In this document: positions 63,929 to 64,000 of the stretch, in pieces
Position numbering within the stretch: the first letter of the stretch is position 1
How the letters are laid out: every line of letters begins with the position of its first letter
Source of the DNA: VRUE01 sp036276735
Lineage (GTDB): Bacteria > Actinomycetota > Thermoleophilia > Solirubrobacterales > 70-9
Assembly (NCBI GenBank): GCA_036276735.1
Contig: DASUOH010000007.1
Location: 12,050-76,049 of the forward strand
Reading direction: 5' to 3'
DNA length: 64,000 nt
The notes under the pieces: generated by a model
Seen by the model: only the letters and a program-made list of their open reading frames with translations
Told to the model about the DNA's origin: nothing
The model's database searches: none
Made by a program: the position numbers and the translations under genes

Positions 63929-64000
63929 TGTGGCCTCTCCTCCGTGGTCTCCTCGCCGGCGCCCAGGGTCTCGTCCCCGCCACCAGCGTGAGGCTGGGCG
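63925..64000 (-). CDS. 3' end of an upstream partner gene, cut by the window edge
   Basis: An open frame from the right edge, reading AQPHAGGGDETLGAGEETTEERPQ (last codons) with a TGA overlapping the GTG of the HdrB-like gene. Only the acidic, disordered-looking tail is visible, so family cannot be named; a dehydrogenase or ferredoxin-like subunit would fit the context. Confidence 0.45.
   Translation of the reverse strand, partial: AQPHAGGGDETLGAGEETTEERPQ

Overview
The window is a high-GC chromosomal segment from a bacterium that looks like a deep-branching actinobacterium, most plausibly Thermoleophilia/Solirubrobacterales. This placement is inference. It rests on the base composition, the many TetR/MerR/PadR regulators, YrbE-type permeases, an Rv2578c-type radical SAM protein with an intein, an F420-type (Ddn-like) oxidoreductase, and an RHS-like secreted giant protein with NHL repeats. 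Many genes carry a TANNNT -10 box only 6-10 bases ahead of the start codon, so leaderless mRNAs appear common.

Layout. 0-9 kb: MMPL exporter (cut by the left edge), pgsA, folE2, a primary-type sigma factor, a Ddn-like protein, tRNA-Tyr, an SDR/MerR pair and three TetR regulators. 9-13.5 kb: a two-domain dCTP-deaminase-like protein, YtoQ, a SnoaL-like protein, then a radical SAM gene behind a perfect LexA box. That gene is interrupted by an intein inside its Fe-S motif, and the intein is broken or split into two overlapping ORFs. 13.5-20 kb: on the minus strand, a complete peptide ABC importer operon ending in an ATP-dependent DNA ligase, each gene overlapping the next by a few bases. 20-29 kb: MFS exporter, HD-GYP protein, zinc alcohol dehydrogenase, a GntR gene with two YrbE permeases but no Mce genes, GST, pterin dehydratase, ArfB-like hydrolase, and an AbrB/PIN toxin-antitoxin pair.

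29.3-42.3 kb is the accessory part. A 2277-residue exported protein (RHS-like shell, 12 NHL repeats, C-terminal trypsin-like protease with its catalytic triad) is followed by three tandemly duplicated lipoproteins, a secreted protein of unknown family, a serpin, a small membrane protein and a second copy of the unknown secreted protein. A protease next to a protease inhibitor and duplicated surface lipoproteins suggests a secreted effector with self-protection or control genes. A short decayed insert follows, bounded by a 30-bp direct repeat of the 3' end of tRNA-Val (att-like).

42-55 kb returns to housekeeping: antiporter, large SRP RNA with an Alu domain, ABC-2 exporter, polyphosphate kinase 2, a GT-C membrane protein carrying an in-frame 87-bp palindromic element, dnaX-ybaB-recR, a phospholipase-D-like protein, a degenerate GGDEF protein, a MerR regulator, and a RelA/SpoT synthetase with a small partner. 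55-64 kb: PadR/MMPL pair with a tandem operator, lysC-asd, VapBC, CBS protein, ArsB/NhaD-type transporter and an HdrB-like CCG protein, with the tail of its upstream partner at the right edge.
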